From Rhyacichthys aspro (taxonomy: Eukaryota > Chordata > Actinopteri > Gobiiformes > Rhyacichthyidae), in the NCBI GenBank assembly GCA_036850595.1, contig CM072161.1, positions 6,469,905-6,533,904 on the forward strand: 64,000 nucleotides of DNA. The letters are read 5' to 3'. Of the stretch, positions 62,994-64,000 are shown piece by piece (position 1 is the first letter of the stretch; each line of letters begins with the position of its first letter). The notes under the pieces were generated by a model. The model saw only the letters and a program-made list of their open reading frames with translations. It did no database searches and had not been told where the DNA came from. A program made the position numbers and the translations under genes.

Positions 62994-64000
62994 GTGAGTT
63001 CAACAAAGACTCCATTCAATGAGTTACAATTCTCTCTGCACAATATATCTGATTAAATGATGATGATATATGCTTTCTTCCTACTGCTCAAAATCCAAAA
63101 TAATAAATAATTGTATATAATATTGCAGGGCAGGGTGTCATTGTCCGAATTGTGCAGGATTTTGATTGGAACCAAAATGCATCAGTATTAAATGGACTCT
63201 GGAATCATCTAATCTGTTGCAGAAAGGAATTAACATGCAACTACTTACCTTTGAGAGAAGATTGTGAGAACTTATTCATTATCAGAGGAGGTAGAGAGTT
63301 ATAAATATGAAATATTATTTTATTCATCCACACGTTTCCATTTTGAGTGGTCACTCCAGCACACTGCAGAAAGGTGTATGAAGGGTTTACTCAATCTTTT
63401 ATTCAAGGCTGATGCATCATTATCTAGTATCTAATTTGGTGCATGCCTGAAGACTATTTTATTTCATTTAGCCTCATCCAAGACCTAGATATAATCCACT
63501 CTGAGTTTTTATAAGGTTGTGGTGTTAGTTCAGGTTTGGGCAGGTTGTTCTCACATCAGGACGGATGTTCATCAACAGCTTTTCACTACACTAAATATTT
63601 CTTCCTTGTCCTAAAGTCTTTTGAAGAGTAAATCAACATTGCATTTCAGCCCGAGTGAACTTACTTAACAGTCAACTCAAAGCCACGGAACGTTTTTAAT
63701 TGATCTTTTCTGACATTTCTGCTTTTGAATGCACGCTGCTTTTATCGCCATGGAACATCTTCACAAGGCTACGCATCAAATTATGAGGGAAACATTCAGA
63801 CACATTTTTAAATGAAATGAGATTGAATTTGGTGTCGACTTTTGCTGCACATGAAATGACATCAGATTAGAAGCAGGTCTTATACATTATCTGTAAGTGA
63901 GCAGTGTGATAAACGTGACAGTGCTGAGGGTAAAGAGGAGCCGTGGCCTGACCTCTGCTCTGATTGGCTGATCCGCTGTTGCCTTGGTGCCCTGATCACA
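62994..64000 (+). other. Start of intron downstream of the second Ig2 exon
   Basis: The donor gtgagt starts this stretch. Nothing with coding or repeat character was recognised in the remaining kilobase. The next exon expected from IgLON gene structure (Ig3, starting with the PP of NYPP) is not present, so the intron runs beyond the window. Confidence 0.8.

Noticed and set aside
1..64000. tRNA, rRNA or microRNA genes
   Set aside because: No cloverleaf with A and B boxes outside repeat remnants and no known small-RNA hairpin was recognised by eye; a covariance search would be needed to be sure.

Overview
This is vertebrate, almost certainly teleost, nuclear DNA. It has long AT-rich introns, short exons with GT-AG borders, and interspersed repeats of kinds familiar from ray-finned fish: hAT-type non-autonomous elements with 8-bp target duplications, TTAA-flanked elements, a Tc1-like end, and LINE and SINE fragments. 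No bacterial, viral or organellar gene layout is present. The species cannot be told from the sequence.

The only protein-coding gene I can support is on the + strand. It is an IgLON-family member: a GPI-anchored neuronal cell-adhesion protein with three Ig domains, in the LSAMP/NTM/OPCML/NEGR1/IGLON5 group. Three internal exons are visible: 24648-24880 (most of Ig1), 44010-44135 (first half of Ig2) and 62865-62993 (second half of Ig2). All three end in phase 1, and the splices join in frame as 78 + 42 + 43 codons if split codons are counted once at each junction. The signal-peptide exon(s) and promoter lie left of the window. Ig3 and the GPI-signal exons lie to the right. Scattered residues resemble NEGR1 and LSAMP most, but the Ig2 end is unlike the mammalian paralogues, so I give no symbol.

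Layout: 1-24647 is intron; 24881-44009 is a 19.1-kb intron; 44136-62864 is an 18.7-kb intron; 62994-64000 starts the next intron. The introns hold the repeats listed below, some microsatellites, and long repeat-free stretches of balanced composition that could be conserved regulatory DNA. The last point is inference, because no alignment could be run.

The most distinctive non-gene structure is a set of three related hAT-type non-autonomous elements (23201-23595, 49278-49789, 57517-58297). All carry the same 21-bp internal minisatellite, at three stages of organisation: simple 21-bp monomers, alternating 42-bp dimers, and an exact seven-copy 52-bp higher-order array. Two of the three have perfect 8-bp target-site duplications. 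I found no undescribed multi-gene system; everything else reads as intronic DNA of one neural adhesion gene.
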